This document shows positions 32,736 through 43,865 of a DNA stretch of 64,000 nt, piece by piece. The notes below the pieces were generated by a model, which worked only from the letters and a program-made list of their open reading frames with translations, made no database searches and was not told where the DNA came from. Position numbers and translations under genes: made by a program. The stretch comes from Pleodorina starrii (lineage: Eukaryota; Chlorophyta; Chlorophyceae; Chlamydomonadales; Volvocaceae), in the NCBI GenBank assembly GCA_030267565.1, contig BRXU01000011.1, forward strand, positions 2,098,501 to 2,162,500. Reading direction: 5' to 3'. Numbering within the stretch: position 1 is the first letter of the stretch; each line of letters opens with the position of its first letter.

Positions 32736-35613
32736 ATGAGCAGCGGCACGGGGACAACGACACTTACCGCAGGGCAGTCCTTCTACCTGAGACTCACGCA
32801 GATAGCTTTCACGATGAGCCAGGCCCTTAGCCTTCGGAAGCTCGCGGATATTATGCATGTAAGGCGAGCAGAAGCGTCTCCGTGTAAAGCATGTGTAAAC
32901 ACGACCGGATGAATGCCATTTCCAGGGCACGACAAGCCTGTCTCAGCAGCCAGTTTGGCTTCTTGGCAGCCACTACGGTGCTGAAGCTGATGACAGTTGT
33001 GAACCCAAGGTCTTGGACGCTGAGGCAAGTTTGTTTCCGCACGTTTGTTGTCCGGTCATAACAAGGAGCCACTGACAATTCGCCCTTTTGCCACGCAGTC
33101 CTTGGAAGCCATGCTTGCGGATTTCAGGTCGCGGCTATGGTTGACATATCGGAAAGATTTCCCGTCGTTAGGTGAGTAGTTAGGGTTTCGGGTGTTCGCG
33201 CGAGTCCGCTGCCTACTCCGTTCATCGCTGCAGGCCCATCGATGCTCATCAGCGATGTTGGATGGGGCTGCACGATTCGCAGCGGCCAAATGCTTCTGGC
33301 CGAGGTATGCTCGGCGTATTTACCACACCGTAGTTTGCGCCAGGGCAGTGCTTGAACGCTGACGGTCGTGACTTGATGTTTTAATTGCTTCAGGCTTTGG
33401 CTCGGATCGCATTGGGTCGCTCGTGGATTCGACAGCCGAGCACACTGGAGGATGTGCAGCCGGTCGTCAGGTTCTTCATCGATCACCCGGACGCCTTGCT
33501 TTCCATTCATCGCATTTGTGCAGCGGGCGTGTCGGCAGGGTAAGGTGCACCAGCACATGGAACACATGCCGGCAGCGTGCGGCTTCGCGACGGGGTCCTC
33601 GGGACTTCGCCTGGCAAACAGACATTTTCTTGGACCCTGCTCACTTTCATGGCTTCGCCCGCTTCCTTCCTGTGATCCTCACAGCATTGTGCCGGGCCGC
33701 TGGGTGGGACCATGGATGCTGTGCAAGAGCTTAGAGGCGCTCTTCTCCACCCTGGGCTGCGAGCGACCCATGGGCCTGCACCTGCACGTCGCGTGCGGTT
33801 CCGGCGGCGGCGCGCCCGAGCTGGACACCACCGCCATCCAGGCGCAGATGGCCGCGGCCGCCGCTTCCTCGGCGGCCGAGCCTGCGGCTGGGCGGGAGGT
33901 CCTGTCCGGCTCAAGGCAGCACGCGAACGACGCGTCGGCGGGCAGCAACGACGGGCGAGCTCGGTCCGCGATAAGCTGCCCGCAGCCGGGTTGCAAAGGC
34001 ACGCAGCGGGAAGGGAGGGACTGCGGCTCAGGGCAGGGCGCCATTTCGGCGCCGAGCCCACCGGTCTTAGACGACCCGGACCGGGGAGGTGGCGGGAACG
34101 GAAGCCAGGCCGCGACGGCGGGGATGGACACGTGCGTGGACAGCGAAGTCTCTGAAGTGGTGCAGCAGCAGCAGCGGCCGCGTCCGGAAGGGCTGCCGGC
34201 GGACTGCACGGCGGCGCCGAGCCTGCTTGGTGACGCCAGGGGAACCCAGGGGATGTCTGCAGACCCGGCCGCCGCAGTGGACGGGGCGGCCGGGGGGACC
34301 GACGGGGCTGATGACCAGCCGGTCGGCCGGACACGCCCAGCCTGCCGTCTGCCGCCCGGATGGGTGTCGTCAGGAGGAGCGGCGGCCGCTGCAGCAGCTG
34401 TGGAAGCGGTCTCAACAAACGGACACCACAACGCTGGGGACCCGGCCTCCGCCGTCGCTGCATCGGGCTGCGGTACGGGCGTCGGGGGCGCGGGCGCCGG
34501 CGCACAGGGGCGCGGGCTCGACTCGTCGGGCGACGCGACTGGGGGGCGGCCAAGAGGGCAGTGCCGAGCGGAAGGCTCGGCAGGCCCGTCCGGCCGGCCA
34601 TCTTCTCCTGCGCCGGTGCTGCTGCTGGTGCCGCTGACGCTTGGCATGGATAAGGTGAGTGCGCAGTTGCACGTTGAGCACGCTCCGAAACCATGGCTGC
34701 CGCCATAGTACAATCGGGCGTGACCGCGGCGGAACACTTTGGTGAATGTCACGATGGGTATTGCAGATCTCAGCTTCTCCTCTTTGGCTCCGCCGCCGCC
34801 CCCCCTTCCCGCCTGAGCGTGTCTGCAGATCAACCCGGTCTATCTGCCGCAGCTGCAGCGGATTCTGTCCTGGCCGCAGAGCGTGGGCATCGTGGGGGGC
34901 CGCCCCAGTGCGTCGTTGTACCTGTGCGGCGTGCAGGACGGCTCCTTCATGTACCTGGACCCGCACGAGGCGCAGGCCGCGGTGCGGGTGGGGCCGCCAG
35001 CAGCAGGCGGCGAGGGCGCACCTAGCGGCCTCGGGGCGGCTGCAGGCGGTGCCGGGGCCGTCTCGCTGCCCGCCAGTGCCCTGGCGACGTACTTTTGCGA
35101 CACGGTGCGGCTGCTGCCGGCGGCGGCGCTGGACCCCTCCATGGCGATTGGCTTCCTGTGCATGGGGCAAGGTACGTTGGGTGATGTGATGGGGACGGGG
35201 AGGGGTCCTGGACCCTACTTGCAGGCTGGAGCGGCCGGGGACGCAGCACCGGGCGCAGCTACGCAGGGGAGCACAGGGCCGGCGGCCGGAGGATGCTCGT
35301 ACCACACGGTCTCATTTGTTGTCCCACCTCTTTGTTATCCCACCACTTCGTTATCAAACCCCAACCCCAACCCCATCCGAACCCGTCTCGCCCCGCCCTT
35401 CCAGCCGACCTGGAGGACCTGTTCTCCCGGTTGGACGAGCTGGCCAAGGAGCACAGCCTGGCGCCGCTGATGACGCTCACGTCGGGCGAGCGACCGGTCG
35501 GTGCGGGGGTGGAGCTGGACGACTGCGAGGAGCCGGACGGCGGCGGGCAGCAGCAGCCGCAGCAGCAGGCGGGTGGTGGCGGGCAGCAGTTGGAGGATTG
35601 GGAGCTGGTGTAG
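32736..35613 (+). CDS. ATG4: ATG4 autophagy cysteine protease
   Basis: Peptidase C54 enzyme that trims ATG8 C-termini and removes lipidated ATG8 from membranes in the cytosol. Eight exons, phases consistent: 32736-32858, 32926-33009, 33099-33171, 33234-33304, 33394-33539, 33685-34654, 34829-35171, 35405-35613; 672 residues. Landmarks are PVWLLGSHY, FRSRLWLTYRKDFPSLG, DVGWGCTIRSGQML (catalytic Cys106), VLLLVPLTLGMDKINPVY, PQSVGIVGGRPSASLY and YLDPHEAQ (Asp533 and His535). All three catalytic residues are present. The C-terminus LEDWELV carries a W-x-x-V motif like the C-terminal LIR of plant and animal ATG4. Residues about 219-475 are a long Gly/Ala/Ser-rich insertion, far longer than the roughly 20-residue loop I recall in Arabidopsis. 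The exon 2 donor (GTCTTG) and exon 1 are less certain than the rest. Confidence 0.92.
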
Positions 35614-36466
35614 AGGCGGCGCGCTGCATGGGGCTGGCACATGCGCGTATGTGGGGGCGGCATGGCCGACGGAGGGTTTTGGGGCTGGGCGCTGGGGTGA
35701 ATGGGAGCGGGGCCGTGTGGGCGAGGGCGGGGCAGGGGGGAGGGGGAGGGGCGGGCAGGCACGATGGCAGTGGGGCCGCCTGCCTGCGGCCTTGCGGCCA
35801 GCGGATTGTGTACAAGGCGGGTCTGTACAGATATTGACGGACGGGGGTGCATACGGCTGCATTAGTCGGCCCTCGGCTGCAACGAAGCAGTGTGCTGCAT
35901 GTGTGTTACGGCCTGTGCCGGGCTCAGGCGGGGCTTGCAGTTCGTGCCCGGGCCCAGGCCGTTTGCTAGCGCAGTGCTTCACATGCCTTTGGAGCTGTGG
36001 GAGCTCCGCTGTAGATTCCACATTATCCAGGAAGAACCCAGAGGACACAGCCAGGCAGCTGAGGTCACGACCACGGCGAGGAGGAGGGGGTGAAATGGGT
36101 GGGGGTTCGGTAGAGGTCGAGAAAGATTGCAAGTGCGACGGCCGCTGTCCGTGCTGTGCCTGCATGTGCGTCGCTGTACTGTACTCAGCTGCTCATTGCC
36201 GAAGAACTGCCAAGCTTCATTTGTCATGTTGTATGCGCCGTCCGTTAGGTACCGACTACGCGTCCATTAAACCACGGGGTGGACGCGTGGTATGCGGCGG
36301 CGGTCCGGGCCGTGGAGCGAAGTCATGTTCTTGTGTGGGCTCGTTGGCGACAAGAGAACGTCGTGGGATGAATGCGACAAGGGGCTACGCCGTCCGCCTG
36401 TGCCCCCTTGCAGGGCCGCGCATGGCGCTCTGCATGTCATGCTGCTGTTTATTGAGAGCGCCGCAT

Positions 36467-36471
36467 TGTAA
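36467..36471 (+). terminator. TGTAA poly(A) signal, ATG4 (candidate)
   Basis: First TGTAA after the ATG4 stop, about 855 nt downstream. A second one occurs at 36835-36839. Confidence 0.45.
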
Positions 36472-37370
36472 TTTTTCAGCATGCATGCGGAGGCTGCGTG
36501 CCCAGCTCTGCGCTGTGCGGCGCGTTTACGTGTCCGCGGGGCGCGGAAGGGCGTGTGTGTAGGCCCCAGTCGCAGGGGTAGGCAGCGAGGTTGGCGGGGC
36601 GAGTCGTGAGTCAGGGGATCTCCAGAGTGTGCAACGGAGCCCAGAGTGTGCAACGGAGCATGTGGTGAAGGTAGTCGTCATGGCCTGGGGTTTCGGCTGG
36701 CTTCGGTGCGTGCGACGCGTTATGCCTAGGTACTCCTTGAAGAGCGAGGCCACAATCGGTGTGCGCGTGGTGAGTAGACAAGTAAATGTGTAGGCCGCTT
36801 TCGGGTATGCACGCTATGCAACCGGGCTATGATCTGTAAACAAGGCCTTTGTCGAGCTCGCACTTGGTGCGAAGGGCGGGGGCAATGGAAGCTGCTGGCC
36901 AAACCCCTGGTGTGCCACTTGCCCACTTGGGGGCGATAGCGCTGTCTCTGCCCGGATGGAGAGTTTCGCGACGACTTATTTCAAAACTCGGCGGGGGGGA
37001 GGGGGCAATGCACATGAATATCGTGGCCTAAACGTTGGTTCTAGAACTCTCAACCGTCGCGACGGTGGACGACAGCTCCTGGACTAACCGTCACCAGAAG
37101 CTGATTGACTTTGGCAACAAGGGTGCATGTGCCTTTACAAGAGTCAACCAGTATTTCGACAACCTAATGCATTACAGCGATGGGTTGAAGGCCGCTCGCG
37201 GAGGCACGCGTATCTTGTCGCCTTGACATCGGCGACAGAACGCCACATTCCTTGCATTGTTGACGTGTCGCACAGTTTCGTGATGTCAGAAAACTCGCAA
37301 TGCACCTATCGAGACTTCCGCTGGCTGATTGTTGTATATTTCTGAATCTTTATGCCGTGCACATCTTGCC

Positions 37371-37374
37371 GTAC
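37371..37374 (+). promoter_or_regulatory. GTAC, candidate copper-response core upstream of CHL27
   Basis: This is the only GTAC in the 480 bp before the CHL27 start codon, 127 nt upstream of it. In Chlamydomonas the CRR1 factor acts through a GTAC core at CRD1 and CTH1. A 4-mer is weak evidence alone. Confidence 0.25.
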
Positions 37375-37500
37375 GCATTCAGTCGCGTCCGCCTCTCAGA
37401 CCACACAAGCATCCACGGCGCATGGCTACACAAGCCGAGTGATAGTTGTAGGTGGACACTGTTGAATCTTGTAGCTCGTGTCACTTCTACTCGTAAGGAA

Positions 37501-39380
37501 ATGGCCACTATGCTGAACAAGCGTGTCACCGGTGCCTTCGGCAAGCAGGCGCCGGTTCGCTCGGCCCGGGTCGCTGCTGTCCGCCCTAGCCGCAGCGCTG
37601 TTCGTGTCGCTGCCACCGCTGCTACCGACAAGGACCTCGGCTTCCAGACCATGCGCGACGGCATTAAGGTGGCCGCTGACGAGACCCTGCTGACCCCGCG
37701 CTTCTACACCACGGACTTCGATGAGATGGAGCGCCTTTTCAGCCTGGAGCTCAACAAGAATCTGGACATGGAGGAGTTCGATGCTATGCTGGCGGAGTTC
37801 AAGCAGGACTACAACCAGCGCCACTTCGTGCGCAATGAGGTGCGCCCGATGTTGAAAACAGTTATGAACATTTACAACAATCCGCTGGATGTTATGAAAT
37901 CGGTTTTCTATGTCGAGGCCGACCTTCGACGGCATGATTACACTTGCAGACCTTCAAGGCGGCTGCTGAGAAGATCCAGGGCCCGACCCGCAAAATCTTC
38001 ATCGAGTTTCTGGAGCGGTCTTGCACTGCCGAGTTCTCGGGCTTCCTGCTGTACAAGGAGCTGGGTCGTCGCCTGAAGGCGACTAACCCGGCGGTCGCGG
38101 AGATCTTCACGCTCATGTCCCGCGACGAGGCCCGTCACGCCGGTTTCCTCAACAAGGCCATGTCTGACTTCAACCTCGCCCTGGACCTGGGCTTCCTGAC
38201 GAAGAACCGCAAGTACACGTTCTTCAAGCCCAAGTTCATCTTCTACGCCACCTACCTGTCGGAGAAGATCGGCTACTGGCGCTACATCTCCATCTACCGC
38301 CACCTGCAGCGCAACCCGGACAACCAGCTGTACCCGCTCTTCGAGTACTTCGAGAACTGGTGCCAGGACGAGAACCGCCACGGTACGGCAGCTCTGCGTA
38401 CGGCAAGTGCCGCAGGCCTGGGGCGACACGGGTCTCAACCGAACCGTCTTACCATGGATGTTACTAAAGCAGGGCCTGTCACTGAGCATTTCCGTGGCCT
38501 CTTCATCTGTATGGCTGCACCGTCTGCATTGTACCGAGTACCCCGTCTCCGGCCCGCCCCTCATGGTCGCCGCCCTACAGGTGACTTCTTCACCGCTGTG
38601 CTGAAGTCGCAGCCGGACATGATCAACGACTGGGCCGCCAAGCTGTGGTCGCGCTTCTTCTGCCTGTCGGTGTACATCACCATGTACCTGAACGACCACC
38701 AGCGCGACGCCTTCTACAGCTCCCTGGGCCTGAACACCACCCAGTTCAACCAGCACGGTGAGTGCTACCGGGCTGCGCCAGCAGCTGGCATCCAGCTGCC
38801 GAAGAGGCCGCCTTGGCCGGTATGCCCAACAAATATATGAGATGTCAACATTCTGGAACTTTGCCCCCCGATGGCTGCCCGGCGCAAGACGTGACGCCGA
38901 AGTGGTCGGTGCTGCAAACCCTATCGTAAAATCCGATGCGGCGTTCCGGTCCAATTATCAACAGTTGAGAACTGCATGATAGGGGTGTGGCTGCTCGGCC
39001 GAGCAAGTGAAAGCATTGCAGCGCACGCACCTCCTTTGGCTGCCGTGTAACCTCTGAACCCACTCGTCCTCCGCCCGGGCGGTGGTTGCTCTCCTGCTTC
39101 CGCAGTGATCATCGAGACCAACAAGTCGACGGAGCGCATCTTCCCGGCGGTGCCGGACGTTGAGAACCCGGAGTTCTTCCGCCGCATGGATCTGCTGGTC
39201 AAGTACAACGAGCAGCTGGTCGGCATTGGCCGGATGAACCTGCCGGCGCCGGTCAAGGCGCTGCTGCGCCTGCCGCTGCTGGAGCGCATGGTGGCGGAGG
39301 TCTTCCAGGTCTTCATCATGACCCCCAAGGAGAGCGGCTCGTACGACTTCGCGGAGAACAAGGCCGCGCTCGTGTACTAA
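37501..39380 (+). CDS. CHL27: Mg-protoporphyrin IX monomethyl ester cyclase, catalytic subunit
   Basis: Aerobic (diiron) oxidative cyclase that forms the isocyclic ring of protochlorophyllide in the plastid; the CRD1/CTH1 family. Four exons: 37501-37839, 37950-38382, 38581-38757, 39106-39380. The product is 407 residues, which is, as I recall, the length of both Chlamydomonas paralogues. An N-terminal transit peptide of about 40 residues ([16 protein letters not shown], Arg/Ala/Ser-rich, ending VRVAA) precedes the mature part. The diiron ligands are visible: E173-x-x-H176 in SRDEARHAG and E254-x-x-H257 in [11 protein letters not shown]. Other signatures are [40 protein letters not shown] and [16 protein letters not shown] cannot decide between CRD1 and CTH1 by eye. 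The frame is open upstream to an ATG at 37300, but family length favours 37501. Confidence 0.97.
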
Positions 39381-40626
39381 ATGATAAAGTTATGCACTGC
39401 TCGGGAGCATAAGCAAATAGCCGGCACGCGCGCCGCATCGCCGCTTTGTGGAGTCCCTGATGATTTTTCGAAATATCGAAGTTTCGAGACACGTGTGGGT
39501 CGCCTGTTTTGGTGTTGAGTTAGGGCAGCTCACCAGCGGTCATGTCGTCGATTTTCGAGAAATTCTGAGGGGCCCCAGGTCGGTGTAGGGTTGTGCTGAA
39601 TGGCTGCGCGAGTGTTTCATATTTGTGGTGCCGAACCCGTGGTTGCCTGACGGCGGGCGGTGGCGGACTGCTCGGGTTTCTGCTCTCCCAGCGGATTGCA
39701 GCGGTTTGGTAATATCAGCGATGCATATGTCGTATGCCGCGATTTAATACAAGATTCCATCGCGCCTTGGCTGCTCCCGTTGACTGCGGGAGGGTAGCAG
39801 GCGTCGGAGAAGAAGATCTGGAGGCAGTAGCAGCAGAACGCGGAGGTGGAGGCGAAGGGCGTTTGGGATTTAGGAGGAAGGGCGTTTTGTCGCGTTTCGT
39901 CTGGTCGGATGCGTTCTCGTTGTTGCAGCGAGAGAGGACGTGGAAGAGAAACGCGCGACGCCTGACACGCATGAGACCTTAAAGAGGACTGAGCCGTTTG
40001 CACAATCGGCCTCCGTTATCGGATTCTGTTGCGTTGGTTTCGGTGCATGAGTACGGACTGTCTCGATCGCTCGTCCGGGTCATCGTCACGGTTGCTTTAC
40101 CGCGGAGCGTTGCTCATCGTGTCTCCACACATGCATCGCTCTGTTGGATCGTGAGAGGAGGGGAGCGGCGGGGCGCAGGTGTGAAGCGTCTCTTGCCTTG
40201 CCCATGTACAACCATTTCGATTTTGTTGTTCGGCGCAGGAGAGATGGTGTGGTTGGTCAGCGTGGCAACTGAGTGAACAGCCTGGCGCGCGGGCCGGCGG
40301 CATGCGTGGTGTGTCATCTGGGGCGGCTGGCTTCTCTTGTTGGCGCTATTCCCTCGAAAGTGTCGATCGAGCGAGTTGTCGCTCGAGTGTGTATGTGTTG
40401 ACGAGACTTTGTCTTTTTTGTGAGTGGGGAGTGTGTGAACATCATAGTCGAGACAGGAGCGTGAGGGGCTGTGCCGTCCGCCGTGGCGGCGACGGCGTGT
40501 GGTGGTGGGCACGGATGAGGTGGACTTCGGCCCGAGGGACATGAACTGATGGTTGTTGCGAGAATCTGCACATGATTTTGCGGATGTAGGGCCCGCATTT
40601 TGGCGACCTGTCTGACAAAATGGTTT

Positions 40627-40631
40627 TGTAA
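40627..40631 (+). terminator. TGTAA poly(A) signal, CHL27 (candidate)
   Basis: Only TGTAA on the plus strand between the CHL27 stop and this point. Confidence 0.5.
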
Positions 40632-40657
40632 GCTTTGCGTGAGAAGATTGATCTGTT

Positions 40658-40662
40658 TTACA
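40658..40662 (-). terminator. TGTAA poly(A) signal, TTC33-like gene (candidate)
   Basis: TTACA on the plus strand, the first after the stop codon at 41033-41035. It faces the CHL27 signal 26 bp away. Confidence 0.5.
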
Positions 40663-41032
40663 GCAGACCCAACAGAATAACTGATTCACACCTCTCCTAA
40701 ATTTCCATGCTCTGTTGCGGCCGAAAAGCCCGAAACGCGGACGGCTGGCCGAACCGCCCAAACATACGACCCGGAAGAGCAAACGCTTGGGAAGTTGAAC
40801 TGTGTGCGCATCCAATTCTAACAGACTCGCGAGCGAACGTGTCACGCTGGCGCCAACGGCGTTGCACCAGCCTCTAGCGGCCATTTGACGTCTGGACTCG
40901 GTCCACAGCCTTCAGCCCCCGCCAGGCAGGACTCGCCACAACCCAGCACTCAAGCCACAACAGTCCCAACCAGGCCCCGATGCCGGCGGACGGCAGCACG
41001 AAGCCGCCTGTCATCCACTCATCATCCGACGT

Positions 41033-43449
41033 TCATGTCTCGGGGTCATCCGCGGGGTGGGTGTCATCTCGGCCGCCGCCGCCTTCAACCAGTTTCACGA
41101 CCGCCCGCAATCCGGGCCCCAGCTCGCGCTGCTTGGCCGCCAGCGCCCGAGCCTCCCGCAGCTCCCCGCTCACAGCCTCCAGGTCCTCCGGCTGCGGGAC
41201 AGGTTCCGGAACAAGAATTAGGGGAATTGCGAATGGCCGCAGCGTAGCTGGTGTGCGCGCGCCCCTCGAACCCTCACACCGGACGGGCGCCAGGCAGCTC
41301 ATACGGTACCAGCTACCGTATTCGCACTAGCTTGCGGTATGTTCCCCGAGGGGGTGACGGCCGGAGGATGGATCCGGTGGTTCGCCACACGAGATGAGGT
41401 GAGATGAGGAGGACGGACAGGACGAGCGACGACGAGGAGGCGCCCGGAAACGCCCTGACTGGCCGTGCCAGCGCAGGGATGATACGTCCGGGATACCGTA
41501 GTACCGTACATCGTGCACGTGTGCCTGGCTGGCGGTGCAGCGCGACAGCCAGGCCCGGCCCGGTCTGTCTGAGCTTCCGACCACAAGTCCCCGGCACAGC
41601 CCTTGACCTCGCCCCCCTTATTAATGCAGCGAACAAGGAAAACCAACTGGACGTACTCACAGCTCGCCCCACCCCAAGTGACCCCATTTCGCGGCAACCC
41701 GCCCCACCCCACCTGATGCTCCAGGGCCCGCTCGAAGGACGCCTCTGCCAGCGCCGGCTGCGAAGGCAGAGGAAGGGAGCAAAGGTTGGGGCCTGGGGCC
41801 CAGGAGGTGCATGGGACCGGGGGGAGACTCCAACACACCGGTGTAGTGTGGGGATGTCGCCAGATGTTCATGGGCCGCAACACCCTTTGTCAGACTTTGG
41901 GAGAGGGGACCGCCTGAACTGTCAGGGGCACGACCCCCCAACGCAGGCGGTACCCATGTCGGGATACCCACGCAGTGCCGCACCTTGCTGCCGAGGCAGC
42001 GACCGCAGCGGCAGCACACGCGAAACCGGACCCACACGGGAGCGGCCCCTCCTGGCCCTCTGGAAGACCCGGCCACACAGCATATCCCACGGCACCTCGC
42101 CAACCCACCCTCACGGCCTGGCTCCACGCTGCGCCGCTCCGCGCTGCACCCCCGGCCCCACAAACCCCCCCGCCCTCTCCCCCCTTCACCCCCCGCTTCG
42201 CGCCCCACCTCCCCCAGGTTGAGCTGCGCCCGCCCCAGTGTGACGTGCGCCTCCGCCCACTGCGGCTGCAGCTCCACAGCGCGAGTGGCCGCCCGCACCG
42301 CCTCCCACGTGCAGCCCAGCTCCAGCAGCACCTGCGGGGGGCGGGGGAGGGGGGTTATCCATCCACGGATGGATGGAGGGTGGATATAGGGTGGATGGAG
42401 GGTGGATGGAGGGTGGAGGGAGGGTGGTTAACGAGGGATGAAGATGAGGCCACAGCGGTGGAGGAAGGGAGGTAGTGGGGGGGGGGAAGCGGGAAAGGGA
42501 GGGTCTAAGGGGCAACGGCGCGCGGGGGTGCTGGGCGGCTGGGGCAAGGGCATGGGAAGGGCGCGTCGCGCCGTGGGCGCTGGGCGGGCTTTATTGTCCT
42601 ACCATCGGTTCGGGTTCGCCTCCCTCGTGTGTCACCTCACAGCCCCACTATTTACTCTTTGCAAAGGGTACAAAGGATGAGAAACGCAAAGGGTGCAAAG
42701 GATGAGAAACAACTAACCAGTCTCCTTGGTGGCCGCAGCCCTCTCCGCACGCACACCCGCACCCGCACCCGCACCCGCACCTGCGCATGCAGCTCGTGCA
42801 GGTCGGCCCGCCCGGGCACCAGCCGCACCGCCTGGCCCAGCAGGGATCGGGCCTCAGTGAAGCGGCCGCCGGCGGCGTGCTCCTGGCCGCGCTCCTGTAC
42901 AGCCCATGGCGGGGCACGAGGTGGGGTGGGTGCGATGCGGAGTTGTTCAGGCGTGGGGACTGGGGCGGGGGGGAGGACTAGGCACCGAGCTTCACAGGAA
43001 GCAAGAGGGCGAGGGGAACCTCAGCATGTCGAATGCGTCGACGGGGGTTGGGGTATGGTACGGCACGCACCTGCTACCTAGATACCTCTCCATCGCAAGG
43101 TCTGCTGCTGGGGCACGGATGCGATACGGCTTCGCGGGGGGAAGGGGGTTCAGCCCGCATGAGGGGGCCGTTGCGGCGGGTCAAACCCTGGCGCCATGGC
43201 GTCGCGCGTGGCCGGGAGGGTGCGTCCCACCAACATGTTCATCCCCAAAGACGTCCCGCTTGGCCCCCCCCCCCTGGGCCCACGCCTGTTTTCGCAAGAC
43301 TGGTCCACTCTGGCGTTCTGTATGCCAACCTTCAAGTCGGCGGCCAGAGCTATCGGGTCTGGCTCTTCGTCACTTGATTCGTCTGCGAAAGCTTGGAGCT
43401 GCGCTTTCGATAACGTGCCAAATTTCTGCTTCTTTACTGCGGGCGCCAT
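41033..43449 (-). CDS. TTC33-like tetratricopeptide-repeat protein
   Basis: Predicted 193-residue TPR adaptor; cellular role unknown to me. Five exons on the minus strand, all phase 0: 43449-43309, 42894-42781, 42331-42209, 41757-41713, 41191-41033. The N-terminus (MAPAVKKQKFG, then an acidic DESSDEEPDP) is followed by TPR helices: ARERGQEHAAGGRFTEARSL, ADLHELHAQVLLELGCTWEA, VRAATRAVELQPQWAEAHVT and LGRAQLNLGEPALAEASF. These align without gaps to what I recall of human TTC33 (SQVLMSLHEMFPAVHAAEMA, WQTLGRAQLGLGE). The C-terminal helix GELREARALAAKQREL also corresponds. The protein is shorter than human TTC33 at the C-terminus. Because every intron is in phase 0, a missed small exon between 41713 and 41191 would not show as a frame break. 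Confidence 0.75.
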
Positions 43450-43865
43450 CGCTTCGTCGGAAGTGCTTGCGACGTGGATACGAGGGTGTTTCGGAGTAAC
43501 CGAACCCGAGGTCCGTGCCCCAATTGTGAGTAGAAACTCATTAAGAGAGCGTGTCAGGCATGCTGAACGGACACATGTCTTCGTCTTGGCGCTTTGGTGC
43601 TATGGTAACTCGTACCCCTGCGTCAGTTAAGGCAGTTGCCGAACTTCCAGAAGGTCGCCGAATGACGTAAAAACAGTCAGCAAAGTCGCCGACGACCACA
43701 CAAGTATGGTTAGCATCTATTGTTATTGCTATAGATACCGGTAATTAAGGCTGACGTGCCAACCTGTGGTTCTCAAGACCGTGCTTTGTGAAATGAAACC
43801 CCAATTAAAGTGGTGAAGCTTCTTATTGAAACACATTAACTAGCATTTATTCGTGTCAATTGAAC
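43450..43865. promoter_or_regulatory. Bidirectional promoter region, TTC33-like / DUF760 genes
   Basis: A gap of 416 bp separates the divergent start codons; it is AT-rich relative to the genes. No specific element recognised. Confidence 0.5.

Larger units (their letters stand above)
35614..37500 (+). other. ATG4 3' UTR and CHL27 upstream region
   Basis: No coding exon supported. TGTAA motifs at 36467-36471 and 36835-36839 could end the ATG4 transcript. The part nearest CHL27 (about 37000-37500) is AT-richer and is taken as its promoter and leader. Confidence 0.45.
39381..41032. other. Convergent 3' regions of CHL27 and the TTC33-like gene
   Basis: Non-coding. The first TGTAA after CHL27 is at 40627-40631, which implies a long 3' UTR of about 1.25 kb. 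The TTC33-like gene has its first TGTAA at 40662-40658, about 370 nt after its stop. The two transcripts should end close to each other or overlap. Confidence 0.5.

Noticed and set aside
37300..37500. Upstream in-frame ATG as the CHL27 start
   Set aside because: It would add 67 residues before a good transit peptide; the 407-residue form fits the family length. Kept only as a finding about possible alternative leaders.
43085..43110. A micro-exon reading TLRWR between exons 1 and 2 of the TTC33-like gene
   Set aside because: Its length (16, 19 or 22 nt depending on the acceptor) breaks the phase, while direct joining of exons 1 and 2 aligns without a gap to TTC33.
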